The notes under the pieces were generated by a model, which did not search any database, was not told where the DNA came from, and saw nothing but the letters and a program-made list of their open reading frames with translations. Source: Chloroflexota bacterium (GTDB lineage: Bacteria > Chloroflexota > Ktedonobacteria > Ktedonobacterales > JADMIN01). From it: a stretch of 64,000 nucleotides of DNA. Of this stretch, positions 1 through 8,004 are shown one piece after another. The translations under genes were made by a program, and so were the position numbers. The stretch covers positions 21,988-85,987 of the forward strand of contig JAJPKE010000021.1 of the NCBI GenBank assembly GCA_021323855.1. Reading direction: 5' to 3'. The number at the start of each line of letters is the position of its first letter. Position 1 is the first letter of the stretch.

Positions 1-1
1 G

Positions 2-1021
2 ACGAGCGAGCAGAATGTGGATCTCATGCTCTCACTCGGCGTTTTGCCCCACATGACCCAGTATAAGGCGAGCGACATCTGGAGGGTGATAGAAGCCCGA
101 CAATCAGGACAAGCGGCGAAGAACAATGAAGAGGTCACAGACCTCAAAGCGCCCGAATGGCAGGTGTTCTCACGTGGCGTGGATATTCTCGATCATCCAT
201 ATTTTCATATCCGCACTGTTGCGACCCCGCCAAAATTCAATCATGCGCTTGAGCGCGTGGTTCTGGTGGAACGTCTCCGCGAAGTAGATGCGCTCGTTGG
301 CTTTACCCGCCTGGCTTCTCTGGGTGATCTTGCTGAGGAGAGCGACGCGACAGACACCACACATCCACCTTTTGTGAGCCTATCGCGCAAGAAATCCTCG
401 TGGGTTCCCGCATTTGAGATCCACGGCGAGGGAATTTTCCTGCGATTCCGAGAAGAGGCGATCACCAATTGGCTTGAACGCACAACTCTGGAACAGCGCG
501 AGAAAGCCTTTCACAAGGCGCATACTGGCTGGCGCGCCCGCCGGCATATCGTCCCCTATGACGCGCACTTTCCTGGCCTGCGCTATGTGCTGTTACACTC
601 GTTCGCGCATGCGCTGATGCGCCAGCTCTCGCTGGAGGCCGGCTATAGCATGGCCAGTCTCTGCGAACGCATCTACGCGCGCAACAGCGAAGACCCTGGT
701 GGGCCAATGGCCGGTATTCTGCTCTATACCGCCGCGCCCGATAGTGAAGGGACGCTCGGTGGGTTGGTGAGTCTTGGCGCGCCAGAACGGCTCACTGACC
801 ATATCCACAGTGCGTTGGAGAGCATTCGCTGGTGCGCTTCTGACCCCCTCTGTGCGAGCCATGAGCCAAACGGCGACGGTGATCGCCTCTATGGCGCGGC
901 CTGTCATGCCTGTTTGTTCGCGCCTGAGACCTCCTGTGAACGGGGTAATCGCTATCTCGACCGTTCGCTCCTCTTGCCCACAATGGAACACCGGGATATG
1001 GCCTTCTTCTCTGAATTGTAG
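2..1021 (+). CDS. DUF1998 (DrmB/MrfA-type) protein, 5'-truncated C-terminal part
   Basis: The reading frame is open from base 2, so the gene enters from outside the window; 339 residues remain. A block near LLHSFAHALMRQ, then GILLYTAAPDSEGTLGG, then the cysteine set CASDPLC and ACHACLFAPETSCERGN, matches the zinc-binding DUF1998/MZB module at the C-terminus of DrmB (DISARM) and MrfA-like helicase proteins. In those families the module accompanies a superfamily 2 helicase, either fused or as a partner. The helicase part, if present, lies upstream and cannot be seen. It converges on the DpdA/ArcS-like gene with 24 bases between stops, so both probably belong to one DNA modification or defence island. 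Whether it is DrmB, a Dpd-cluster helicase or a stand-alone MrfA relative cannot be decided here. Confidence 0.75.
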   Translation, partial: TSEQNVDLMLSLGVLPHMTQYKASDIWRVIEARQSGQAAKNNEEVTDLKAPEWQVFSRGVDILDHPYFHIRTVATPPKFNHALERVVLVERLREVDALVGFTRLASLGDLAEESDATDTTHPPFVSLSRKKSSWVPAFEIHGEGIFLRFREEAITNWLERTTLEQREKAFHKAHTGWRARRHIVPYDAHFPGLRYVLLHSFAHALMRQLSLEAGYSMASLCERIYARNSEDPGGPMAGILLYTAAPDSEGTLGGLVSLGAPERLTDHIHSALESIRWCASDPLCASHEPNGDGDRLYGAACHACLFAPETSCERGNRYLDRSLLLPTMEHRDMAFFSEL

Positions 1022-1045
1022 GCGATTCATGATTCGCACAAGCTA

Positions 1046-3010
1046 TCAAACGATATTCCTATCCTCATCCTCCTCTACCCAGGATGCCATGATTCCTGCC
1101 ATCCGATCCACAAGTGCTGAGACATGTTCCCGGCGGAAGAACTCGGAGAGGCGCCGCGCTCGGAGAGGCTCCGGAAGCACTCCAAGTGTTGGCACCTGTC
1201 GCGCAACTTGATCAAGAACCGAGCGATATGCTCTGCTTGTCGCATATCCAATGATTGCCTCATAGCAGTCGCCGAAACGCTCCAGGTAGCGTTGGAGCCT
1301 TTCAGCGATCAATTCGATCTGGTTCAGATCACTGGGATCAAGTCGAAAGTCGTAGCCTAAGATTTCCGGTAGCGTTTCGCACTCTTCGGGAACCGGGCCA
1401 TATAACCCAGAGAGCGTAATTTTATGAATCGCCGCCACCGATGGGCCAAGCACACTCAGGCGATTGGCGATGAGACGATGAGAACGTGACGACGAGTAGG
1501 GCTTACCACCAGAACATGGGATGAAGAGTACAATGCGCTTGCCTTGTGGGGGACGGTAGGATCGCTTCAGAACATCGAAGGAGTCAGGCATATATCTCGT
1601 TGAGATAGTGCGCACTGGAGGACGTTCTTGTTGGGCGACGCGCTGCGGTACACGTGGCGCTATCAGGACGCTGACACGTGTGAGCGCGGTGCGAAGCCGT
1701 TCGTCATGTGTCGCCAACCCTGGCAAGAGTGCATAGATATGTGAGGAAGATGCGGCATGCTCGACCAGGAAATCGGAAAGCTCCCCAGCGTGGAGCGCAA
1801 GCTGCGTGTTACGAACAATCTCAAAATCGAGTTCCAAATTGTGCAATGCGATGTCTGCATAGAAACGGCTTTTCTGAACTCCGCCGTCAGTTTGTTTGCG
1901 GTAAGTCGTCGTCTCCGTTAAACCATCCTGTATCGTCCGTAGGGAGGTAGCTTGGCAGACACGACATGAACAAGGAAGCTCGCCTTCCATTTCGAGAATG
2001 GCGCGTCCCTGGCGTGAGTGGGGATCAAGATAGCCCAGACTGCGCGCCTCCTGAGCGTAGGTACTCGAGTCAAATGTGTCTACCCCCAAGTAAGACAGCA
2101 ATGGGACAAGATTCCCGGTCATACCAAAAACATGCACTGGCATCTGAGCGCGTCGCGCTTCTGGAATGCCCGCTACGGCGTTGCTGACCATATCCACAAT
2201 CGCTTGCACCTTTTTCGCGCCACGTAGCGGCACAAGCGATCCGATGGCGATACCAATGGTGATATTGGGCCAACTATCGCGCTCAAGCAGCGCAACCAGC
2301 TTCTGCACGTATTGACGAATATCATCGCCGTTCTGCCCATGCGCCGCGACATACAACACAGGGCGATAGGCAGATTGTGTACGAAGCGATTGAATGGTTT
2401 CCATGGCGTTCTCAAGGCTGCGCCGCATTCGCTCTTCAGCCTCCTGGCGCACCAGTCCAGGCGGCAGCGGGTAATCGAGTGTCGCGATGAGATTGCCACC
2501 AAAGTCGCGCTGAAGATGCAGGATGGTTTCAGGATTTGCTGTGAGACCATATCGAGAGAGATCAAGTTCTCGTGTCCAGAGAAGCTTGAACCCTCCTGAA
2601 TCGAGGAACAAAGGTGCCGTGTAGTTCAGATCAGGATAAGCGCTATTGTAATGGTGACGTAGATCCATAACGCGCCACTTGGCTATCGCATGCGTGCTGA
2701 CGCCAAAGTCAAGGAAATGGAGTACCTGCGACATCAAAGGAATCTGGCGGCGCATAAGACCGTATGGGTGCGCATGAAGCACATACTTCCACAAGCCCCC
2801 GCCACGCGCAGTTGTTCCAGTTACCAGGCTTGCAACAGGGAAGAGATATGGTGTCGTGATGGTGTGGGCGCCAATTTGGAGCGTTCCTTCTCGCCCATGC
2901 GTAAGCTGCTTGGAGATGAACGTCGTCGAGCTGGCGTCCGCTTGAATTCCATCTGTTGGCGACAGATCACCTTCGGTAGTATGCGGTAGCGCCTGCAGTT
3001 GAGAATACAC
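1046..3010 (-). CDS. DpdA/TgtA5-like transglycosylase with ArcS-type C-terminal domain
   Basis: 654 residues. Residues about 45-400 form a tRNA-guanine transglycosylase-type barrel: DSGGF at 137-141 (catalytic Asp of TGT), GVDTFD at 309-314 (second Asp region), and the zinc set C347, C349, C352 and H390. Residues about 490-640 carry PCSGGKPYSSSRSH at 498-511, which fits the archaeosine synthase signature PC-X3-KPY-X2-S-X2-H exactly. TGTs exchange guanine for a 7-deazaguanine; ArcS converts the inserted preQ0 to archaeosine. No PUA RNA-binding domain follows, which fits DNA-acting DpdA/TgtA5 enzymes better than tRNA enzymes. I infer 7-deazaguanine DNA modification, possibly of the dG+ type. 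Start is GTG at 3010 with a weak GGGG upstream; later starts are possible. The DUF1998 neighbour supports a defence or modification island. Confidence 0.8.
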   Translation of the reverse strand: MYSQLQALPHTTEGDLSPTDGIQADASSTTFISKQLTHGREGTLQIGAHTITTPYLFPVASLVTGTTARGGGLWKYVLHAHPYGLMRRQIPLMSQVLHFLDFGVSTHAIAKWRVMDLRHHYNSAYPDLNYTAPLFLDSGGFKLLWTRELDLSRYGLTANPETILHLQRDFGGNLIATLDYPLPPGLVRQEAEERMRRSLENAMETIQSLRTQSAYRPVLYVAAHGQNGDDIRQYVQKLVALLERDSWPNITIGIAIGSLVPLRGAKKVQAIVDMVSNAVAGIPEARRAQMPVHVFGMTGNLVPLLSYLGVDTFDSSTYAQEARSLGYLDPHSRQGRAILEMEGELPCSCRVCQATSLRTIQDGLTETTTYRKQTDGGVQKSRFYADIALHNLELDFEIVRNTQLALHAGELSDFLVEHAASSSHIYALLPGLATHDERLRTALTRVSVLIAPRVPQRVAQQERPPVRTISTRYMPDSFDVLKRSYRPPQGKRIVLFIPCSGGKPYSSSRSHRLIANRLSVLGPSVAAIHKITLSGLYGPVPEECETLPEILGYDFRLDPSDLNQIELIAERLQRYLERFGDCYEAIIGYATSRAYRSVLDQVARQVPTLGVLPEPLRARRLSEFFRREHVSALVDRMAGIMASWVEEDEDRNIV

Positions 3011-3467
3011 AAAGACCCCGACAAGTTCTGAAAATGAGCTACGTTACAACTCAGTCGAGTATAACACAGCTAAACATGCAAAAATCCCCTAAATATACAG
3101 AACGAGTGAATCCAGCTCCGAGCAAGCGGGACACCCCATCATTCGTCAGCGCAAGGTTACAATATGTATATAATGTAAGTTCGGGATAAGAAAGAGGATC
3201 AAATGCGCTTCTTCTCTCAATTTTCATGAGGGGGAGATGCAGAGAAATGACTATCTTATCGAGATAGCGCGCGAAAAACGCAAGTTTGCGTCCGCTCTCT
3301 GGCGTCATCACTGAGCAATTCCGGTAGGACCATTTCTCTTATCCTCAACTCGCGTTAGTACACGCGTATGCCGAACGATACTAAGATAACCAGCTTGTAG
3401 TGGGAGGGTTTCTCATTAGCGAACTCCTCTTATTGAGAGCGCTAAATGTATTGTCCTCGCGAAAAGT

Positions 3468-3497
3468 TTGACAGCAATAGAAATAATGTTCTATTCT
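3468..3497 (+). promoter_or_regulatory. Sigma-70-type promoter for the region-4 regulator
   Basis: TTGACA at 3468-3473 is a perfect -35 box. TATTCT at 3492-3497 is a fair -10 after an 18-base spacer. Transcription would start near 3504, inside the left arm of the inverted repeat, about 60 bases before the ATG at 3565. Confidence 0.55.
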
Positions 3498-3506
3498 AAC
3501 GGTGTG

Positions 3507-3542
3507 CTGCTCTGCTCGGAGCAAGCTGAACGAGCAGAGCAG
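3507..3542 (+). promoter_or_regulatory. Perfect 12-bp inverted repeat in the leader of the region-4 regulator
   Basis: CTGCTCTGCTCG at 3507-3518 and CGAGCAGAGCAG at 3531-3542 are exact reverse complements with a 12-base spacer. The repeat lies just downstream of the predicted transcription start. It could be a dimer operator or an mRNA hairpin near the ribosome binding site. There is no T-run, so it is not a typical terminator. Confidence 0.6.
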
Positions 3543-3564
3543 GTTGAAAGGTAGAGACGCACCT

Positions 3565-4074
3565 ATGAGTGGAACAGGGGAAACAGCGAGCCGGCGGCAA
3601 ATGCCAGGAATTACAGGAAGGCAACCGCAAGCGCCGGATATGCTGGAGTCGGTAGCAGGTGACACCTGGGATGCTGCTCATGGGAGGCCTGTCGCTGCTC
3701 CTTGTCCTTCATCTCTGCTGGCTCGTGCGCTGCCGTTGAGAATAGCAGATATGGAACATGCTCCTGAACGGGTGACATCCGAATGGTTGCAGGTGCAGGC
3801 GCGGCATCTGTTGCGGGAGTTTCTGAGCGTGGTGCCGCGTAGCGACATGGCAGAGACAGTAACCATCCCACGTGCGGATGGGACCGCGCGGACACTGACC
3901 CGGGCACAATTAAGCGTGGCGATTGACCGGATGCGTCCGCGGATGCGGCAAATCATGCGGCTTGCGATGGAGGAGCGGCGGACGCAGGGGGATATCTGCG
4001 AACTGCTGGGAGTGAGCGTGCGGACGGTCCAGCGCGACCAGTCAGAGGCGCTGGACTTGCTGGCGCAGTTGTGA
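3565..4074 (+). CDS. Sigma-70 region-4-like helix-turn-helix protein
   Basis: 169 residues from the ATG at 3565; the frame is also open from GTG 3502, but that would run through the inverted repeat. The C-terminal 60 residues read as a sigma region 4 helix-turn-helix: RMRPRMRQIMRLAMEE, then a recognition helix around DICELLGVSVRTVQRD. The N-terminal half is Pro/Ala-rich without a region 2, so it is not a complete sigma factor. It probably binds DNA as a region-4-only regulator or sigma-like activator. It converges on dnaE2 with a 62-base gap. Target unknown; regulation of its own promoter through the leader repeat is possible but not shown. Confidence 0.65.
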   Translation: MSGTGETASRRQMPGITGRQPQAPDMLESVAGDTWDAAHGRPVAAPCPSSLLARALPLRIADMEHAPERVTSEWLQVQARHLLREFLSVVPRSDMAETVTIPRADGTARTLTRAQLSVAIDRMRPRMRQIMRLAMEERRTQGDICELLGVSVRTVQRDQSEALDLLAQL

Positions 4075-4136
4075 CCAGGCTGACCAGATGCCTCATCAGA
4101 CTATCAGAGAATCCGCAATTCTTCTTCAGATTTCCC

Positions 4137-7100
4137 TCAGAGTTGCAACACAGTCAATCTGGCCGTCAGGAGAGAGCGATACCAGCGGATGCGTTCGACG
4201 CGTCCCAGCACAACAAGGGTGTGGGAGGGTGAGGCGTGCAGGTCCAGCAGCAGGCGATGGAGATGGGCAGCCAGTCGGGGCGGGACGGCGACTGGCAGGT
4301 GGCCGGTCTCGTCTTCCAGGACAAGGAACGTCATGCCGTGGGCGGTCGGAGGTGCTTGAGCAGAGACCACCCAGCCAGCGACGCGCGTGAACTGGCCGGT
4401 GGGTATGTCTGAAAGTTCGGCAATGGCGCGGATACCGTGGCGGCGGAGCTGGCGCCGCTGCGCGCGCAGCGGATGAGGGCGAGCGGAGAGGCCGAGCAGT
4501 TGGTAGTCCAGCACAGTTTTGTCGGCGGCGGTGAGAGGTGGTAACGGAGGATACGCTGGAAAGCTGGCACTCTCTATCGGTTGAGAGAGTGGCAGGGTCT
4601 CCTCCCAGGCCAGCGATAATTGCTCAATCTGCTGGTCCTCTTGCTGGTCACCAGTTGCCAGAGTCTGCTTTGTCCCCTTTGCCCCCTTTCGGTTGCGGCG
4701 CACTGCCAGAGTTGGGGTGGGAGAAACTGAAGCAATCAGCGGCCAGAGTTCATGCAGGTGCCAGAGGCGCTGACGGCGTTCCATACGCGGAGGCAGGCTA
4801 TCGCAGGCACCGGAGAGCACCAGCGATTCGGCGGCACTCCAGGTGAGACCATGAGGACGCAGACGGATGCAAAGGTCGTGCAGCGAGCAGAACAGGCGGT
4901 CCTGTGGTTTCTTTGTGCTCTTTCTGCTCTCTGGTTTCTCTGGGATGTTGCGGCGCTCCCAGAGGATGGTGCGGGCGAGTTCGTCGCCAACCTGGGCGAT
5001 CTGGCGCAGGCCGATGCGGATCGCCCAGCGTTCGCGGCCAAGTGTTCCTACGCGCTCCACTGTGAAGCGGTCCTCGCTACGGTTGATATCCACACCTAGC
5101 ACTGGGATGCACAGTTGTCGAGCTTCTTCGAGGATGACATGCGGAGGGAAGAAGCCGGCAGGCTGGCTGCTGAGGAAGGCCGCGAGGTAGTGGGCGGGAT
5201 AGTGCGCTTTTAGGAAGGCCGTTTGATAAATGGTGCGGGCGAATTCGGCAGCATGCGAGCGACAAAAGCCGTAGCCAACGAAGTGCGAGATGGCGCCAAA
5301 GACGCGCTCGACGTCCGCCTGCGATTCACCGCGAGCCAGCGCTCCACGAATGAACTGCTGCCGCATCTGCTCCATTTCGCGTTGACTGCGGGCATGGGAC
5401 ATGGCACGCCGGAAACCGTCGGCTTGAGCGTAGGTCAACCCCGCGAACTGATGTGCAACCTCTAAAATTTGCTCTTGAAACAGGAGGATACCTTCGCTGT
5501 CGCGCAAGATGGGGCCGAGGACTGGATGGGTAGTCCAGAAGTCATCAGGTGCGCCGTGCCAAGGAGTCTGTACGGCTTCGCGCTGGTGATTCTGGTTTGC
5601 CTGATGATGCAGGCGGCGTTCTATGTAGGGGTGAACCATGTTGGCCTGGATGGGACCGGGGCGGAAGAGTGCAGTCTGGATCACCAGGTCGTCGAAGGTG
5701 CGCGGCTGGGTCTGGGCGAGCAGGTGCCACTGGCCGGGGCTTTCGATCTGGAAGACGGCGAGGGTCTGGCCGGCGCGAATTAGGCGCATGGTAGCGGGAT
5801 CGGGCGGCTTGGTGGGCAGGTGATCTATCTCCGGGCGGGCACCAGTGGTTTCTTCGATGAGATACAGCGTTTCTTCGATGGCGCCGAGCGTACGCAAGCC
5901 AAGTAGATCAAATTTGATGAGGCCGAGGCGTTCCACATCGTCTTTGTCAATTTCCAGGGCGCGGACGCCATTGGCTGAGAGGCGCACGGGCAGCAGCGTG
6001 AAGAGCGGTTCACGGGTGAGAATTACGCCGCCATTATGCAGACTGAGGTGACGTGGCAAACCGCAGAGGCGGGCGGCAAGTGAAAGTGCCAGCGGCAGCC
6101 GATCCAGGCAGCGTTGACGGGTAGGAGCATCCAGTAACTCCGATGGATATTGCCCGACGACACGCATCAGGTCTATCTGATAGGTGCTAGGCAAGGTCTC
6201 TGGGTCGCAGTAGTGGGGCAAGTGTTTCGTCAGGCGGTTGACTAGTGGCAGGGGGAAGCCAAGCGCTTTCGCGGCGTCGCGCAGCGCCAGACGTGGGCGG
6301 TAGGTGATGACATTGGCGACCATTGCCGCATGGTCGTGGGTATAGGTGCGCTCGACGTAGCGGATCAGTTCCTCGCGGCGGTCAGACTGGACATCAAGGT
6401 CAATATCCGGCATGCCACGGCGATCAGGATTGAGGAAGCGCTCGAAGAGCAGATGATGCGCGATGGGGTCTACGCCGGTGATGCCCAGGAGGTAGGCAAC
6501 GAGGCTATTGGCCGCCGAGCCACGCCCGCTGATTCGGATGCCCATGCTGCGGGCAGCGGCAACAATCTGGTGAACACAGAGGAAGAACTCTTCCAGGGCT
6601 AACTGGGAAATCACATCCAGTTCGTGTGCGAGCTGGCGACGTTGGGGGCTATCTGGCGCACCGGCGTCACAGGCGGCAGGAGCGTTTGCGTACCGCTGGT
6701 GCAATCCTTGCTCGCAGAGGCGTCGCAACTGGCTGGTGGGCGTTTCGCCGGCAGGAAGCGGCACGCGAGGCGCGGTGCAGACGGCTTTGAGCAGGGAGAC
6801 TTGGCAGCGAGAGGCGATCTCGGTCGTGGCGGCTAGCGCGGCTGGACCATAGGGCAAAGGAGCAAACAGTTCGGTCATTTCTTGGGGGCTTTTGAGATGG
6901 GCTTCATCGTTGCGTGGACGGTCGCGGTGGGGAGTATCAACACTGATGCCCAGCCGCACACAGGTGAGCAGATCATAGAGGGGGTAGTCGTCGCGGGTGG
7001 CATGGCGAACGCCGTTGGTGGCGACACAGCGCAGGCCAGCCTCTTCGGCGATTCCAGCGAGTTCCTGCATGAGCAGGCGGTTGTCTGGCAGGCAATGATG

Positions 7101-7694
7101 CTGAAGTTCGACAAAGACACGATCTGGACCGAAGACGGAGCGATACCGTTGGGCGACGGTGAGCGCCGTCTGGCGATGGCGGGCGGTGAGGAGACGGGAG
7201 AGTGTGCCATCGGCGCCGCCGGTGAGGACGATCAGGCCAGGGGAGCCTGAAGAGGTGTCTGGACCGGCTGAGACGGCAGCGGCCAGCGCAGCGAAGGGGA
7301 TGAGGGGACGGTCGGGCGCGCGCAGGTTGGCGTCGGTAAGGAGCTGGCAGAGGCGAGCATAGCCAGCGGCGTTTTCGGCCAGCACGACGAACTGTGCCGG
7401 AGCAGCGCCAGCGCCAAAGATGGGGTCATCGGCGACGGCGAGTTCGGCGCCAATAATGCCGTGAAGGCCATACTGCGCGCAGGTGCTCTGAAAGCGCACC
7501 ACACCGGCGAGGGTCATGTAGTCGGTGAGAGCCAGGGCGGGGAGGCCGATCTCGGCAGCGCGAGCGACCAGCGCCTCGACGCTGCTGCCGGAGCGGCGAA
7601 AGCTATAGGCACTGAACATGTGGAGTTCGGCATACGAAGCATACGAGGCCGAACTCCCATTGGGAAAAGTCGCTCTATCGGCTAGATCAGTCAT
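4137..7694 (-). CDS. dnaE2: Error-prone DNA polymerase III alpha subunit, DnaE2 type
   Basis: 1185 residues, usual DnaE2 size. Order: N-terminal PHP domain (YAELHMFSAYSF), palm with the catalytic aspartates in PDIDLD followed by QSDRREELI, the third acidic region KDDVERLGLIKFDLLGL, helix-hairpin-helix, then a C-terminal OB fold. The PHP metal motifs are degenerate (HMF where HxH is usual, TDY where TDH is usual), so no proofreading is expected. DnaE2 carries out mutagenic translesion synthesis together with ImuB. The start is ATG 7694, which overlaps the DUF6504 stop by eight bases (ATGACTGA), giving translational coupling; a longer in-frame start at 7745 would run deeper into DUF6504. Last gene of the SOS operon. 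Confidence 0.93.
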   Translation of the reverse strand: MTDLADRATFPNGSSASYASYAELHMFSAYSFRRSGSSVEALVARAAEIGLPALALTDYMTLAGVVRFQSTCAQYGLHGIIGAELAVADDPIFGAGAAPAQFVVLAENAAGYARLCQLLTDANLRAPDRPLIPFAALAAAVSAGPDTSSGSPGLIVLTGGADGTLSRLLTARHRQTALTVAQRYRSVFGPDRVFVELQHHCLPDNRLLMQELAGIAEEAGLRCVATNGVRHATRDDYPLYDLLTCVRLGISVDTPHRDRPRNDEAHLKSPQEMTELFAPLPYGPAALAATTEIASRCQVSLLKAVCTAPRVPLPAGETPTSQLRRLCEQGLHQRYANAPAACDAGAPDSPQRRQLAHELDVISQLALEEFFLCVHQIVAAARSMGIRISGRGSAANSLVAYLLGITGVDPIAHHLLFERFLNPDRRGMPDIDLDVQSDRREELIRYVERTYTHDHAAMVANVITYRPRLALRDAAKALGFPLPLVNRLTKHLPHYCDPETLPSTYQIDLMRVVGQYPSELLDAPTRQRCLDRLPLALSLAARLCGLPRHLSLHNGGVILTREPLFTLLPVRLSANGVRALEIDKDDVERLGLIKFDLLGLRTLGAIEETLYLIEETTGARPEIDHLPTKPPDPATMRLIRAGQTLAVFQIESPGQWHLLAQTQPRTFDDLVIQTALFRPGPIQANMVHPYIERRLHHQANQNHQREAVQTPWHGAPDDFWTTHPVLGPILRDSEGILLFQEQILEVAHQFAGLTYAQADGFRRAMSHARSQREMEQMRQQFIRGALARGESQADVERVFGAISHFVGYGFCRSHAAEFARTIYQTAFLKAHYPAHYLAAFLSSQPAGFFPPHVILEEARQLCIPVLGVDINRSEDRFTVERVGTLGRERWAIRIGLRQIAQVGDELARTILWERRNIPEKPESRKSTKKPQDRLFCSLHDLCIRLRPHGLTWSAAESLVLSGACDSLPPRMERRQRLWHLHELWPLIASVSPTPTLAVRRNRKGAKGTKQTLATGDQQEDQQIEQLSLAWEETLPLSQPIESASFPAYPPLPPLTAADKTVLDYQLLGLSARPHPLRAQRRQLRRHGIRAIAELSDIPTGQFTRVAGWVVSAQAPPTAHGMTFLVLEDETGHLPVAVPPRLAAHLHRLLLDLHASPSHTLVVLGRVERIRWYRSLLTARLTVLQL

Positions 7695-8004
7695 AGATGC
7701 GATCCAAAATCCAGAGACCGGAGGCGCGGTCGTGATAGATCTCACAGTGCAGGTCTGGTGAGCAGTCCAGCCGGTAGTACAGGCGGTCGCTCTCCTGCTG
7801 CTCGCACTGCCTGGGTGCAGGGCCTGCCGTCGCTAGAGCGTGGCTGGTGGATGAATCCAGAGACGCCGAGGACCACCAGCGATCACGCAGATGCCAGACG
7901 GCAAGGATGGCGCGTACACGGTAGGTGGTGTCGCGCCAGGTGAAGCGGTAAGGTTGGTCGTTTTTGAGATGAACGCGGATAGGATGGCGATAGCGTCTGG
8001 TCAT
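7687..8004 (-). CDS. DUF6504 family protein of the mutasome operon
   Basis: 105 residues. It sits between imuB and dnaE2 and overlaps both: its ATG shares ATGA with the imuB stop at 8001-8004, and its TGA lies inside the dnaE2 start. A block with RYRHPIRVHL, FTWRDTTYRV and DLHCEIYHD, ending with WILDRIYD, resembles the small DUF6504 proteins found in ImuB/DnaE2 cassettes. The biochemical role is unknown. The tight coupling suggests it is made in step with the two polymerase-like proteins and may be an accessory part of the mutasome. A middle stretch (about 45-70) is variable and polar. Confidence 0.75.
   Translation of the reverse strand: MTRRYRHPIRVHLKNDQPYRFTWRDTTYRVRAILAVWHLRDRWWSSASLDSSTSHALATAGPAPRQCEQQESDRLYYRLDCSPDLHCEIYHDRASGLWILDRIYD

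Larger units (their letters stand above)
3011..3564. other. Intergenic region, 554 bases, visibly richer in A+T than its flanks
   Basis: No convincing gene. It separates the minus-strand DpdA-like gene from the plus-strand region-4 regulator, so it should hold both promoters. The right end has a clear plus-strand promoter and a 12-bp inverted repeat, listed separately. A minus-strand TATACT (3058-3063) could be a -10 for the DpdA-like gene, but I see no good -35. An 86-codon minus frame at 3051-3311 has no recognisable features and was not called. The base composition differs from neighbouring genes, as is common at the edge of an acquired island. Confidence 0.5.

Noticed and set aside
1..3010. 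Complete DISARM or Dpd defence system
   Set aside because: Only one partial DUF1998 gene and one transglycosylase are visible; other components would lie outside the window.
3051..3311. 86-codon minus-strand frame
   Set aside because: No ribosome binding site, no recognisable motif, different composition from real genes nearby.
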